A stretch of DNA of 64,000 nt from Edolisoma coerulescens (taxonomy: Eukaryota > Chordata > Aves > Passeriformes > Campephagidae). How positions within the stretch are numbered: the first letter of the stretch is position 1; each line of letters opens with the position of its first letter. The notes under the pieces were generated by a model. The model searched no databases. It saw nothing but the letters and a program-made list of their open reading frames with translations, and had not been told where the DNA came from. Positions 14,241 through 27,295 of the stretch are shown here, piece by piece. The translations under genes were made by a program, and so were the position numbers. The DNA lies in NCBI GenBank assembly GCA_013397115.1, contig VWZW01001014.1, forward strand, positions 1,848,877 through 1,912,876, read 5' to 3'.

Positions 14241-14492
14241 CAACAGAGTCTAGTGACTTGAACATGGCACCGGGGAGTGAAAGACCCAAGTGCTAATCCT
14301 GACTTTGCAGCTGACTTGCCATGTGGCTTCAAACAAGCCACATCTCAGTCACAGTATCCCTGTCAGTTCTATAGAGATAATAATTCTTTCTTAGCTCTAC
14401 CTAAATACCTCTCAGGGGTATTGTATTAAGTAGTTAATACTTGTAAAGTGATTTGGATCTCCAAATTGCTGTATAATCAGCATGGGTATTAA
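14241..14492 (+). repeat. MIR-type SINE relic, sense
   Basis: Ordered similarity to the mammalian-wide interspersed repeat consensus across nearly its full length. It shows an AGTCTAGTGACTTGAACATG start, CTAATCCTGACTTTGCAGCTG for the CCCGGCTCTGCCACT core, GATAATAATTCTTTC, then TACCTCTCAGGGGTATTGT and TAATACTTGTAAAGTGATTTG near the 3' part. It is heavily diverged, as expected for an element older than the bird-mammal split. Confidence 0.78.
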
Positions 14493-15067
14493 CCATACAG
14501 AGAATTTTATAGATCTGTAACTGCTGAGTCTTCTGTCCTGCATCTGCTCAGATTTTTCCCCCAGTCTGGCCTAAAAAACCGTGCAAGGTTTCAACACAGA
14601 TGAGCTACTTTCATCTTTTTCAGTGGAGATGAGCAGAAGAAAAATCCTTGGTTTTTTACATTAATAAAATGGTTAATTTCCAATGCCACCGTAGGAAAGT
14701 CTCAGTCATTGCAAACAAAGCAGCAGTCACCTTGGAAAACCTCCTCTGTCTCCACAGTAGTCTCCTTATCCAGGAAAAAGTAACTTGGTTGAAGTGCTGC
14801 TTGTACTTAGGCTATTGCAGACAAGAATTGTCAGTATTGTGCCACAGGCTTTAAAAGATTTGTTGGGAAGTCTGAAAGCTCAGAAATTAAAGTAGATTTT
14901 TTTTTGAGAAGTCCATATATGTGAAAATAGGGGAAAGACAAGCCTAAATTCCCCAAACAGTGGTAACACTTCCCAGGGATGTGCTATGTCATCAGCTGTG
15001 ATGCATTTGCTACTACCCAAGTATCTGCTTGGATTGTGCTAGGAAATAAAAAGGAAGACAGGGATAA

Positions 15068-15138
15068 CACCCTAGGCTGATTGAAGCCAGTGGTTAAACT
15101 CTCACTGACTTCAGAGGAGGCAGTTTTCATCCTAGGTG
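15068..15138. repeat. Nested inverted repeat, likely old MITE-like relic
   Basis: Outer arms CACCCTAGG and CCTAGGTG enclose inner arms TGAAGCCAGTG (15082-15092) and CACTGACTTCA (15103-15113), which pair with one mismatch. The TGAAGYCAGTG motif is like the centre of the palindromic relic near 7.2 kb, suggesting the same broad class. Confidence 0.5.
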
Positions 15139-18100
15139 CAGGAGAAATTGTAGGAATGGTTCCTCAGTCTCTTTTTCTTAAACGGTAGTTTTGACGGATT
15201 GGCTTCTGAATCTTTTTACTTATTTCTCATCATGTTCTAATATAGCTTCTACTCCTTTAAAATGTCCTTCTCCCCCCAGTTTCTTTTCTTCATTAATTTT
15301 TTTTTATTCCCTTAATCCCTTTCCCCTTCTGAGTTCATTTGGTTTTCTGACATGCTCTCAGCTGCCTCTTTCTTTGCTTCTGTTGTCATCCACCTCTGTG
15401 CACCACATCCTTCACACAGCTCCTCATGCTGACATCACCCCTGCCCGAGCTCAATTGCCAAGGGGAGAGAAGTGAGCTTGACCCTCTGCCTTGCAGGGAG
15501 CAGCAGGCAGCTCCTAGAGAGGCTGAGACTTGTGTTTGTGTGTATGCATGAGTGTGTGCACACCTATGAGAGAGACACAAGCGGGGTGCCTTCTCCTCTT
15601 GCAACTTTTAATAGCTGTGATGTCCCAAACAGCACTAATTCTTTGTGACTGCTAGTTATTTAACCATTTGCTTTCAGGCACGCTGGAACGCATTTGCCTG
15701 AAGGCAAACAGAGCTCGGTGGCCAGGCTTGAGCTGGACCAAGACTCAGGCACAGTGGCTGGCTTCAGCAAGGGCTTTCTGCAGCAGGAGGAAAAGTGCAC
15801 AGGCTGGAAGGCTTATGAGAGACAGGGACAAGCAAAATCCAGCCTGGAGATGTGGGATCTAATCCTTCTTTATGTCTCAAGTTAGCCGACACTGCTTAAT
15901 TGATTGCACTGGGATACGTTCCCACGCCAGTCAAAACAGATGTTCATACAGTAATTCCACTTCACAAGGGGAAAAAGTTCTAATGAAACATTTCAAGAAG
16001 ATGGGGTTAAGAATGTTATGTCAGATTTAGAAAGAAGTCTTGGAAAAAGGTGATATGAGTGGGAAAGGGCAGGTTTTAGAGATTTACCAAGCTAAACCAG
16101 CTAAATCACAGCATTCACATGAAGAGAGAAGGAAGATGCCCTTACACTTTAAATTTAATTTCCTGTCTATTTTAGAGTTTTGCTACTGAGGAGCATGCAG
16201 ATCAAAGTGCTATGTTCAAATGTCCCCAAATGCTGGGCATGTCCAAGATCCAAGCTGATCCCTAACTTTTTTCACTGTCATTCATGGTGGTGGCATTCAA
16301 ATTTAGAGCTTGATCCTGCCTGCCAGACATAGAATCTGATTTTGTAAGATAGGCAGTGATGTGTGCCAAGTTTGGCAGGACAAGACCGAGCTCTTATTTT
16401 GTTTCATCTGACAGTTTCAGTGAGGCAATCTTGGTCTTCTTGTCATGCCTTGTGGAAGTGCAAATTTAGATGTCACGGAGATTTTAAAATCAGAGCTGGC
16501 AAACCACAGAGAAAACCTTGGCTCAGCTGGCTTAAATCTTACTCTGGATTCTAGTTAAGTTGGATACCAAAAGAATTTCTTCTCTAATACACAAGAAATA
16601 ATGGACTTACCCAAGTTAAGTCAGGCTGTTACAGTGGCTCTTCCTCCAGTCTAAAAACACACTCACATTATAGTGACAGGGGGCTGAACAGAGCATTTGG
16701 ATTAAGTAAAAAACCACCTGAGGTTCCAGCCATTCCTTTACCCAAAACTTAATTTTTTCCACTTTTGCTTATCTCTGATTTGTGCGGGTTTGGTTGCAGT
16801 CAGACTCGCATGTAGCCAGACTTCATTAAATAAGTTTTCTGTGCTCAGTGGAGTGAGAAACTTTTCATCAGAAAAATATTTTCCTCCAAGTTTATCAAGG
16901 TATTTTTTTTGAGAGAAATTCATTTGCAGAAATGATGCAGGCTTTGTGCATTTTCTCCAGGCCTGAGTGTTCTCATCTCCTTTTTCACTCATTTTCCCTT
17001 CGGATCAAGCATCCAGTATTGCACTGATGAAGAGGTGAATAAAAGGGAACACAACACTAAAATGACTTACTGTGGTTAAAATATTTGGACATGGCATATG
17101 TGAATGCAATTAGCACTGTCTAAAAATGGTTCTAACCATGAACACGGCTATGCAGTGTTGTGTTACAATTCGCCCAATAAAACTCTTCTCTCTAGATGTT
17201 CCTGCCTTGGAGCTCTGCTCAGTTGATCTTTGGCTTTAGTAAGTGACGTCCTAACAGGTCTTACAGAAAGAAAGTTTTGCCCTTTTTTCAATTTGTTTCA
17301 GAATTCATTACAGATGGCTTCAAATTAGCTGAAATATTACATTTCATATGTAGAAGTACTGTTTATAAAGACTCTACTGGAAATTATTCCTTCTGGAAGA
17401 AGGTAGATGCCTGACTGTTATTTCAGGATAATTTTCCTCTTTTTGTTGATTGTCACTCCATATCCAGAAGTGAAAGGGAGAAGTCCCACACCAATTGCCA
17501 TTGAGAACACAGATGGACTTCTGTCCTGTTGCAACGTCGTGACAGATTTGGCTTGCCCTAAATGCCCGTGCTGCAGACAGTCCTACCGGGAAGATGCATT
17601 TCCAGCAACGCGCCCTGGTACCACTCAGCACATACATGATGGGAAAGAAAGGCAGGCACCTATGTTCCCACGGGAGCTACGGGTGTAACTCAAATCAGCA
17701 TCAGTTTTTATGGCTTGACCGTGACAGGGTGATGCTGAAGAATGGACAGGTCCCCCAGGGCCAGCAGCCCACCCCAACTGTCCCTAGGCTGCTGTGGGTG
17801 GGAGGCAACCCCAAGACGCCCAGGAGGGCGCTGGGCTGGGTGGCCTTCCATCACCCTGTGGGGCTTGGGTGGCGAGCCAGATCAGGCTGACAACACTTTT
17901 ATTTTACTGTGCTAAAGCTGTGAACTTTCTGAGACTGCTCTTCCCCCGAGGTCTCCTGTGAAATGACAAGGCTTTCTGTTTGTCTTGGCTTGCCTGCGGA
18001 GCGGCTGGTTTCGCTTACACCACTCGCACCCTGCAGGGCCAGTCTGTCCCTGTCCTCTCTTGAGGAGGGTGGCCACTTGCAGGCAAATGCTGCCTGATCT

Positions 18101-20427
18101 CTTCCTTCAGTGCAAGGCACATGAGCAAAATTAAGGAACCTGAGAGGATTGATTGCTGCTTCCCTGTGCACTCTGTGAGGGGGGCATCTTTAGCCCCTGC
18201 AGTTACCTGCCACCACAGGCATAGTCATACTATTTTTTCTTTGAAAAGAAAAAACTTGAGTCTTCCCTTTTGAGATCAGCTGGGGCTAGAGTTCAGAGCC
18301 ATGTCCCTGGGAGTGTGTTCTGATTGCTTCTTCAACTTCTGTTTATACGATTTTACAAAATTTTGGCAGGAATCAAGAGCACATACCAGGGTGTTGGCTT
18401 TTATGAATCTCATGGGATGTGAAAGTCAAGCTGACTCTATGAACTTTGGTTACATATTCCAGACAAGCACAATGACTCTATTTATTCAGACTTGGCAGCC
18501 AGAATGCAGACTGACTCTGTGGGCAATAAATTTTCACAGCCACAAAACTTCAGCGGCAACCAACCTGATCCTGTGCAAAAAAAAATGCATACAAGGAAGC
18601 AGACTTGGGTTGCAAAAATACGTTAGATTATTATTCCATGTATGCGTACCAGTCAGTTAATTTATTTGGCTATTGATTGACATGAATTGAACAAATGATG
18701 CCAGGGATCTTTTTCCCCTTAAAGGAACTCCTTTCTATTACAAAATGTTCATGTTGTAAAAGGACAAGTAAGGGGGAGAAAAAGAGAATTGTTCATATTA
18801 CAATTGACAATGTCCTTTTAATATTTCACCCAAGACTGATTTAAGTTATCCAGTGACCTCTACGGAGAAGAGCAGGGTATTATAATGGGCACTGTTTCAT
18901 GTGCTATGCCACACTTCAAAGAACCAAAAGGCAATAACCACTACAATTCAGTGCTCTGAACAATCTTAAGTACAATTTTGACATCTTCATGCTACAAAGC
19001 TTCAGATGCTTTCTGGGAGAGACGATGATGAAATTATTACTCTATGTGTTATAAATCAGAATGAATTGGCTCTTTAACTTGCAGATTTATGTTAACTACC
19101 TTGGTATCTGCTAATTGCATGCTCTTCAGATATTGATTGGGGATTAAAAAGTATATTTTCTTCAATCTGTGTGGTGTAAAATATGCCAACAGGAAATTTT
19201 CTCTCTGCATATAAGATCCTATGATCACTGCCTGTAAAATTGAAATGATCAGTTTAAATGGATAAACTATGCTCATTAAAGAGGAAAAATACATTTATGT
19301 AATTAAAATTACAAGACTAATATGTGTGGATAATAAAATTACTGTGGGCGCACACATACTCAGCACAAACCCAGCCTCTTTGGCTTCTCCTGGGTCTGTG
19401 AATCTCACTACCTTAATAGCTGGTGTTGAGGGAAGGGCTGGGAATGCTTTGCCCACTGCAGTCTCGAAGCTTTTAATCATGCCTCTGTCTTGCATTTGGC
19501 CCCCGTCATCCATGGCTCACATTCCTTGGTTTGGTCACAGCACTCCAAACGCCAGCCCTGGGAGCACAGAAGCACCTGTCCCCCTTTGCACCACTTCAGA
19601 AACTTCCCATTCGCTGCTTGGCAATTTCAGACATAAATGCAAAATCTCCTCCAACGTTTTCCCCCTAAACTTCCCCATTTAGAAATCAGCAAAATTAAAA
19701 GCTTCCCAGCTTGGGTACAGCTCACTTTCAGCTCTTTGAGAAACTGGACAACTTGAATAAATCTGATTGCTCAGAGGTTAATTTATTACATGAGGAATAT
19801 CTGAGAATCTCTCTTGTACTGTTCCTATCCATTCATCTCTGATTTCTTTCTTTCCTGTTCCTGAGCTCAGGAGATATGAGATTAAAGAGCCTCTGGGTTA
19901 GGAAGTAAAAGGAAAAGAGTTCTCCTGCTGACATTTAAACATAGGTCCATCTGAGCACTTATTGGAAGAGAGAATCTGTGTTACTCTTTTTTGTGTCTAT
20001 ATCCTGCTAGGTGGATGGAAAAGTAGTGTTTTGTTTTTCCAGCACGTGTATTTATTTAGGATTGCTCATTAAGCAAACCTGCAGGTCTCAGCTGAGGTTC
20101 TACAAAGGATTTCATACAGCAGAAGCCAGCCTGTGCCTCTGGGAGTTTTTTGTCTGTAGAGTCAAGTTAGGAAAAAAATGTGACTAGGAAAGGGGACCAA
20201 ATAACTAAGTAATCTCCAAAGGTTGCTCATGGTAGGTCTTGTGATGATTAGAAGTGAGTGATGGGATCTCAGCCCTGCTCTTTGCTGCATGGGTAGTGAG
20301 CTCTGTCCTGGCTCTGCAGAGCTTGCTTGAGCTCTGAGGTGAAAGACCCAGCCCACATCAGCTGCATCTTGGAGCCCTGGTGACTGAGTGGAGAGCTCGT
20401 GTAGCACATGAGCACACAGAAGATGTC

Positions 20428-20459
20428 AATAATTACAAGTCATAATAATTACAAGTCAT
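20428..20459. repeat. Perfect tandem duplication, 16-bp unit
   Basis: AATAATTACAAGTCAT occurs twice head to tail without a mismatch, which suggests a recent slippage or duplication event. Confidence 0.85.
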
Positions 20460-21164
20460 AAACCAAAGTCCCGACTGGCAGGACTTTTCCACAGTCCCTT
20501 CTCTGCCTCAACCTACTCATCTTTATGCACGATAAACGTTTTCACATGTCCTTTTCTGCTCGCTATGGAGCAAACCAGAATTTTTTCTCTCTGGCTCTCC
20601 CAGCCTGTTTCACTCTGACATCCACTACTCAGGATCCTCTCTCCTGGCCAGCAGCTCTTGCCTCCCCTATCACTCAGCCCCTGGCTGCAAGCATCATGGC
20701 ACCTTGGTCTGCTGTTGTTACTCTTCAGACATCCCTTCCATCCCTCACTTTACTTTGCCCTATGCTGTCTGTAAGCTGTATTTTAAACCATCTAGACAAA
20801 CAGGAAGAGTAATTAAATGTGAAGTGTTTCAGGATGAAATATGTTAAACAAAAAGAAATTGTATAAATATGTAAATAATTGAATCTATGTGCTGAATCTT
20901 CTTAACACCAAGAAGCTTTGCTCAAAATAGATGAACTAATGGTTTAGTATAAATATTAAAAGTTTTTATTTACCTGTTGTTTGGAATATATTGTAAAATA
21001 GAGACATCTAATAACAAGAGTTAAAGAAAATCCTGGAAGAACTTAATGCCTACATACCTAGAATTATTTGTCTAAGATCCTGAATTTCAGAAGTCTAGAT
21101 ACCCATCCAGCCTACCCATCTAGATACTCCAGTTACCCATGACTGAAATAATCATATTTGAAGC

Positions 21165-21734
21165 TGGCATGGTTTAGCCCCAGCAAGCAACAGTACCATG
21201 CAGCTACTTTCTCACTCCCCCTGCCCCAGTGGGATGGGGAGGAGAGGCAGAAAAAAAAAAAGTTTGTGAGTTGATATAAGAACAGTTTAACAGTTGAAAT
21301 AAAATAAAATAATAATATTATAAGAACAATAATTGAAATGAAAAGGGTGACAACAAGAAGAGAGAAATAAATTCCAAAAAAGTGATGCAAAATACAATTG
21401 CCCAGCATCCAATGACTGATGCCCAGACCATTCCCAAGCAGTGATTGGTTCCTCCCAGCCAACTCCCCCCAGTTTATGTACTGGGCATGATGTTCTGTGG
21501 AAGGAAATCCCTTTGGCCAGTTTGGGGCAGCTGTCCTGGCCACGGGCCCCCCCAGCTTTTGGCGCACCTGCTCGCTGGCAGAGCAGGAGACACTGAAAAG
21601 TCCCTGACTCAGGGTAAGCTCAGCAACAACAGACATCAGGGAGTTATCAACGCTGTTCTCACACTGAACCAAACCACAGCACTGTACCAGCTAGTAGGAA
21701 GAAAAATAACTCTATCCCAGCCAAAATCAGGACA
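21165..21734 (-). mobile_element. Avian endogenous retrovirus solo LTR
   Basis: About 570 bp in minus orientation. It starts TGTCCTGATTTTGGCTGGG and ends GGGGCTAAACCATGCCA, so it has TG...CA termini. I recognise the sequence as a very common bird ERV LTR whose family start reads TGTCCTGGTTTTGGCTGGG. A TACATAAACTGG TATA-like box lies at about 21470-21480, and an AT-rich AATAAT/AAAT stretch lies near 21300-21330. No gag, pol or env sequence adjoins it, so it is a solo LTR. An exact target-site duplication is not evident: the flanking pentamers are GAAGC and GAAAA. The element lies sense to AFF3. A 179-codon open frame crosses it but is simply LTR sequence. ERVL versus ERVK class is not settled. 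Confidence 0.88.
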
Positions 21735-22677
21735 GAAAACCACATTCTATCTGTGAGATGCAACGAGGAGCAGTACTGCCCTCATATGCTCTGGTGAATG
21801 CATGGGTCGTGCATTTTAGGGAAAGAAGGAAGGGAAGTGGGAGGTTCTTGGCCTCTCATTCCCAACCAAATCATCCACGCCAGGATACTGAGAAGGGAAG
21901 AGCACAGCATAGCACTGCTTGGCAACGAAGCAGTCAGCTGGTCATGGGAAAGTCAAGCTCTGCCCCTATTCTACTGAGTCCTTAATTATTTAGACAAAAC
22001 ACAGCAATATTTTAAGGAAAAATTGGGAGACACCTCCTACAGCCAACAAAACCTAGCTCTTCTGACACATGGAAAATTTTGGATGGTATATCTGCTGCCA
22101 GTCAGGTAGTTTAGAGTCTTTAAAACACAGGCAGTTGCTGTAATTGCTGCGTTATGGAGTGAATCAAATACACAGCCAAGGCTTTTTCTCAGTTCTCTTT
22201 CACTTTCTTAGTAGGCATGGTCCACGCAGAGTCAGGACTGAAAATGCTCAGAGGAGAGGCCAGGGCTGGGGGGATGCTGGAGGCAGGTAAGAGATAAGCA
22301 GCCCAGCAGCTAATCCCTGGGGCTTGCTCATGATTGCAAAGTTGGCCTGAACCCTTAATCCAGAATTCCTGTTTCTCCCCTCCTTGGCCACTCTTTAAAA
22401 CAAAACAAATTCAAATCAGAAGGAAGCTGATACAAAAACCTTCTGGGTCGCATCAAGGTAATAAATCAAGAGCACTGCAGCCCGTTCCCTACCAATCCAG
22501 CAGTTAGCACACGCAGGCTGGCCCGGAGCAGCAACATCTGTTACTCCAGTTACAGTACTGCCATGTATTTTGATAACCTTTATGTATGTTTAGAAAAAGC
22601 ATTAGCAAAATATTTGCAGTAGCTCAGTCTCGACATGAAACATGCTACAAGTGACACGTTACTTGTCTGGTTCTTAC

Positions 22678-22729
22678 CTGGTCATTCTCCTCTTCATCAC
22701 TGCTTAACTTGAGGTCATCTTCTAGCATT
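22678..22729 (-). CDS. AFF3: AFF3 coding exon, acidic LEDDLKLSSDE block
   Basis: A 52-nt exon whose first base completes a serine codon split with the previous exon and whose end is phase 0. It encodes MLEDDLKLSSDEEENDQ. The acceptor is TTCTGCTTGCTTTCCAG and the donor CAG|GTAAGAA, both strong. LEDDLKLSSDE is one of the most conserved blocks of the AF4/FMR2 family. The EEEN-x-Q ending matches AFF3 (DEEENEQ as recalled) rather than AFF2 (DEDDLE), AFF1 (SEDSDGE) or AFF4 (SEDSDSE), and this is the best paralogue discriminator in the window. The following serine-rich exon is not within the remaining 22.7 kb. Confidence 0.96.
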
Positions 22730-25060
22730 CTGGAAAGCAAGCAGAATAAATTATAACTTATCAAAATGCTTTAGATTGGATATTTTCTCAGAGCTACTGT
22801 CCATATTTAATAATTTAAATAGAAAGAAAATATATTTTATCCCAGTAACTTTGTAGCTGTGACACTTTATATCTTATCCAGTTGCTATCAGCTAACTTCC
22901 TAATTAATTTCCTGCTATTGCTGCCTAAGAGAAAATGTTTATTAGAGTAATAATGGATTTTGCAAAGATTCTTATTATTACAATCACTGAAAACAATTTT
23001 TATATGCTAAAAATAATATTTTTGATGCTGACAGGTCAGTAGTCTCCCTGAGAGGGAATCTTTTGTCCATTTGGCTTTGAGCTTACAAAACAGAAGTAGA
23101 TGTTTACACTGGCAATACTGCAGCACAAAATAAGGTTCAGTGATGTTTCCCAAAGGCCACATTTACTTTATTGCATGTTTGATGTAAAATTGACATTGAC
23201 TGAAACAATTAAATCTAAAATATATTGTCTCAGGGCACATGAGTATGCACAGGATTTCACTGTCACGTAAACATAGAAAATAATGCATCTTTTCTAACAC
23301 GGATTTCATCCTCCCTTCCTATATCCTTTCCTCAACTTGCTTAAACTGGTTCACAAAGAAGAGGAGTCTGGTTTTACCTCCATACATTTTTTTTTTTACA
23401 ATCTAAGATTAAGTAGCCAGCAGTTAAAGGAGTTGAAGAGGTGCAAAGATTTCCCCCAGTGCTTGAAAAGACTTCGAGAATAGGACCTATTTTTAAAAAG
23501 TGCCTTGGTAATAATAGTAATAATTCAGAAAGTTGCTAATTTTTCTCGCACTCTGGGAAAAAAGAATCTGTAATTTCATCTCGGCTCCAGAAGAAAGCTT
23601 GGTGAGCAATTCAAACACATCCTGTGACGTGGGTGGTCCTTGGAGTGTAAGTATGGCAAGAAGACATATGTAGTAATTTCAAACCACCTCCTTGTACTTG
23701 TGCCTAGATCTTCCAGGAGCGTGCCTGAAAAGCATGACTCTTACATGGGCTACATGGTGTGCTGTGTCTTAAAAGAGCACAGAGCCTCACCACGCTCTCC
23801 TCAGCTCCTCGCTGTACGTACAGTCTCTGCCTGTTGCTGCTGTCACAGCTGCTTCCCTATTTCCCCACGGCACCTTTCAGGGAACGTAGGTGTATAAGAA
23901 CAGGACTGGGGGTCAGAGCAGGAATTCTCGCTAGTTTGTCTCTTAAAGATTCTCCTCTTGCTTTTTCCCCACATTTCCTTCTACTTGTGCAAAGATTCCT
24001 CCTCTGTAAAATCAATGTATCAAGTTCAGCAAAATCTCATTGCAATGCAGACACCTCAAATATACAGGACACTCACTGAGCTGGAGGGACTTGACAATCT
24101 CACAGCAGGACTTGCCTATGTTTTATCTCCAAGCATGCCCATTGTCAGGAAAAAGCTCTCTCTGCCATCTCCCGAATCAGCAAAACCTTTGGTGGCCGTA
24201 TCAATGCAGGTACTGACCCAACTAACAAGCCCTGATGAGAAGTGGGCAAACATCCTACGACGACACAGGATACAGCTCCTAGGAGTTAAACCATGTCAGA
24301 CAGGCAAAGCTTCCTGTAAACACCACAAGATCCATACTGGCTTTGGCTCCCAATCACTTACAGGGATCCAAACAATCTTGTAATTGCTCATTCTTTTAAT
24401 TAGATCTGTTTAGGCCATCCCTGAGAAAACAGTGCCCAAAAATAGAAAGCTCAGATTTGGGATTCAGCACTTAAGTGATGAAATCTGCACTGATGGTGAT
24501 TTAACCAGAAAGTGGTATGCTTGTGTGAAAAGCAGAACTCCCAGGATGTCACTACCTGCTCTCCCTTGACTTTGAGTGCGTGAATTTCTGCTAGTGATGT
24601 GGTGGTTAAGTACATTTACTTTAGGTTTAGCAGTTTAGTTCTTCTCCTAAATGGAAGCTGAAAAATCAAAAGCATATAATGAAACATTCTAGATCGATCT
24701 GTGTATTGATTAGTGTCCTGGATTTTTGTATTAACATATAAAAAAGTGTTTTGTGAGCTTGTCACTAGAAGCAACTAGGATATTTTGAAGCCTTCGGGTT
24801 GTGTGGAGGTGTGAGCCAAGGAGTGCAATCCAGTACCATCCACACAAAAGGAACTACAAACCGCAGAACTGGTCCATCAAACTCTCCTTGCTTGTTCGTC
24901 TTAGCCTGTCTTTATTTTCCCTGTCTGTTTTTCATTTCAGAAGCACTGCTTTCCAAGAAAAGCACTGCCTGCCTGGGGCTCGCGGCCCCTTTTGGAACTA
25001 CCATCAGCCTACAAACACACTCTTAACACTGGGGATAGAAAAAACAGGTCACCATAAAAT

Positions 25061-25095
25061 GCTTGCTTGCTTGCTTGCTTGCTTGCTTTTTTTTT
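25061..25095 (+). repeat. (GCTT)7 microsatellite with T-tail
   Basis: Seven perfect GCTT units at 25061-25088 are followed by a T-run. The length makes it likely to be polymorphic. Confidence 0.92.
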
Positions 25096-27260
25096 CCCCA
25101 GAGTGGGATCTGGCCAGCCTGATCCATGTTTTTGTCACAAGGACGCATCAGGTTGCCAGTGTACAGATCTACCTCGTAAAGCAGGAGCTGTGCAGGTATA
25201 ACCTCTGTGCCTGAAAGTCTTCCCTGGTTCCCACACAGTCTCCCTCTCACGTGAGGCCCTCAGCCCTCATCTACAAAGCCACAGCCAGAGCAGGACACAC
25301 TGTCGCCTGGTGGGTGAAGCTGAAGCTGGCCTGGAGGGAGAAGCTCCCTGGGCACCAGGGCAGCTCTCACAGCCCAGGCTAAAGCACACCGGCAGTGAGG
25401 GGGGGTGTTTATGTTACAGCGATTCCATTTTGCAGTAAGTGTCTTAAGTAAGGTAGGTCAATTTTGAGTATGGATGCTTTTGAGGAATGTTTCTCCTTAA
25501 CAGCTCATTTCCATCATGAAAACAATGGTGGTTGAAAGAAAAATTCCACAACTGGACCAGAAGACCCCACTTGAAGAGAGTGAGAACAGAAGAGAAGAAA
25601 AATACTTCAAGCTCACAAGAGGCATTACATTAAATTGTACTTCATCTGAAAAGCCCTTTGACACAGATTCAGCCCAGGATGAGCTTTGGTACACCCCGTG
25701 TTAGCAAAGCATTTCAGATCATGTTTAAAACAACCCTTGTTTGGGATGGGATTTCTTTACATATTCTGGGAAACTAGTATAAGGATGGAGAGACAAGCAC
25801 AGACAAGCTCATGTGCAAGCATAGCCTTTACACTTTTTTCAGAACATGCAAAATTCAGGCCAGTAATCATCCATGGGCTTTCAGATTTTTTAAAATGAAC
25901 CTGCCTTTGATGTATTTGGACACCGATAAAGAGGTAAGTAAATAGAACCTTGTAAAAAAAAGCTACAAAAATGAAGTGGTATTCAAAGCAGCTCTGAAAA
26001 ACACACAGCACCAATTAGGGCTTCTGCACTTGAAAAGAGCACATACGGTCAGGAAGTCACTTTGCAGAACCTAATTACACATTTTTAGTGAAATCTCTGT
26101 GAGGTTGTGGAGGCAGTGAGGGGTGGGCTCAAGCCATAGTGCTCACTGCACTCTAATGAATGTATTTGTTCCTTTCTCTACAAAGAATGTGACAGGTAGA
26201 GACATAATGAAAGGAAATGAGGATGGGTTTGGGATATTGAGAAATGCCTCAGCAAGCCAGCTGGTTTCATTCTCCAGTAACCAAGGGGTTGCAGCCTGAG
26301 GTGATGGGCCATTCAGTTACAGGGGAAAAGGAGGGGGTGTGCAGGCTTGCTTACATGCAGTGGAAAATACAAAGTGGTCTAGAGGGCACTGACACACAAC
26401 ATCTGCCAGCATCAATGTGACTGTGTGTCCAAATCTCCTACACAGCTTATTAGAAAGCCTGACCTGTTTTAATCTGAGGGTTGCTCACTGCATTGGTTCA
26501 GAAGGGTACTGGGGCCAGGGTAGCCATGTGGTGCACTGCAGAGAGACCTGTGGGACTCTTGTTCATCCCAGCATGCCAAAGGGCCAGGAGTTGCTCCTGG
26601 TCAAAATTACAGGGGATTTGGGGTAGGAGGTCATCACAGGCTGCCAGGGAACCACCTTGCTCAATGGAATAGCTGAGACTTGCAGCTTTGCTGTTTTGTT
26701 TGTCTGCCTTTTCTCCTGATTTGTCGCTGCTGGAAAGCTAAGTCCCAAGTGAGTGTTATCTTCAGCCCCAGCCAGAGTCCAGGGAACAGCAGGAAGACAT
26801 CTAGTTTCCCCTCTGGGAATTAACATCCAAGTAAGAAATTTCAAGTGTGAGGATAGAGTCAGGCCTTATGTCAGAGATTTCTGATAGAGCTGGAAGATTC
26901 CCCTTCTGAGAAGAAGGAGCTGCTGGGTAAGGAGGTGTCACTGGTGCAGTGTCTGGAGGATGTTGTCCTCGAGAGCCAGCCAAGAATCTGTTGTCACTTC
27001 TGACACATGGAGCCAGCCTGAGACGCTTCCAGCACAGCCCTACTTAGGAGGATAGCTATTTTCTTCCATGGCAAAGACATGCCTCAAGCCTGGAATTATC
27101 CTCCACATCTGCTGGTGCACATGAAAGAAGTAGCAGGCATCACACCTTGTATTTCACTTTAACCTCTGATAAATTTCACATTCCTTGGCCTAATGTCTTC
27201 TTTCCCTCCCCCTGCAAATTACTTATTGACGCATAAAACTCTCAAAAAATTCCTCTGTGG

Positions 27261-27295
27261 TTTTTTTTTTTTGTTTTTTTTTTTTGTTTTTTTTT
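27261..27295 (+). repeat. Interrupted poly-T tract
   Basis: Three T-runs of 12, 12 and 9 bases are separated by single Gs. Read from the minus strand it is A-rich, but no retroposed body is recognisable on either side. Confidence 0.9.

Larger units (their letters stand above)
1..22677 (-). other. AFF3: AFF3 intron downstream of the acidic-block exon, incomplete
   Basis: This begins with the GTAAGAA donor at 22677 and runs off the window, so the intron exceeds 22.6 kb. The next AFF3 exon should be phase 0 and serine-rich, followed by a conserved NKWQLDKWLNKV block. I searched both features by eye on the minus strand and found neither. Contents are the palindromic relics, duplications, MIR and LTR listed separately. 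The rest is unique-looking, with GC-richer patches near 6.0-6.9, 9.7-10.4 and 17.5-18.2 kb. Confidence 0.8.

Noticed and set aside
21133..21672. 179-codon minus-strand open frame with a hydrophobic stretch
   Set aside because: It lies almost entirely within the LTR, and LTRs of this family are non-coding.
26147..26177. 31-nt exon-like segment with a good pyrimidine tract and GTNT-like translation
   Set aside because: The donor is weak (TGCA|GTGAGC), and it became unnecessary once the 52455 exon was found.
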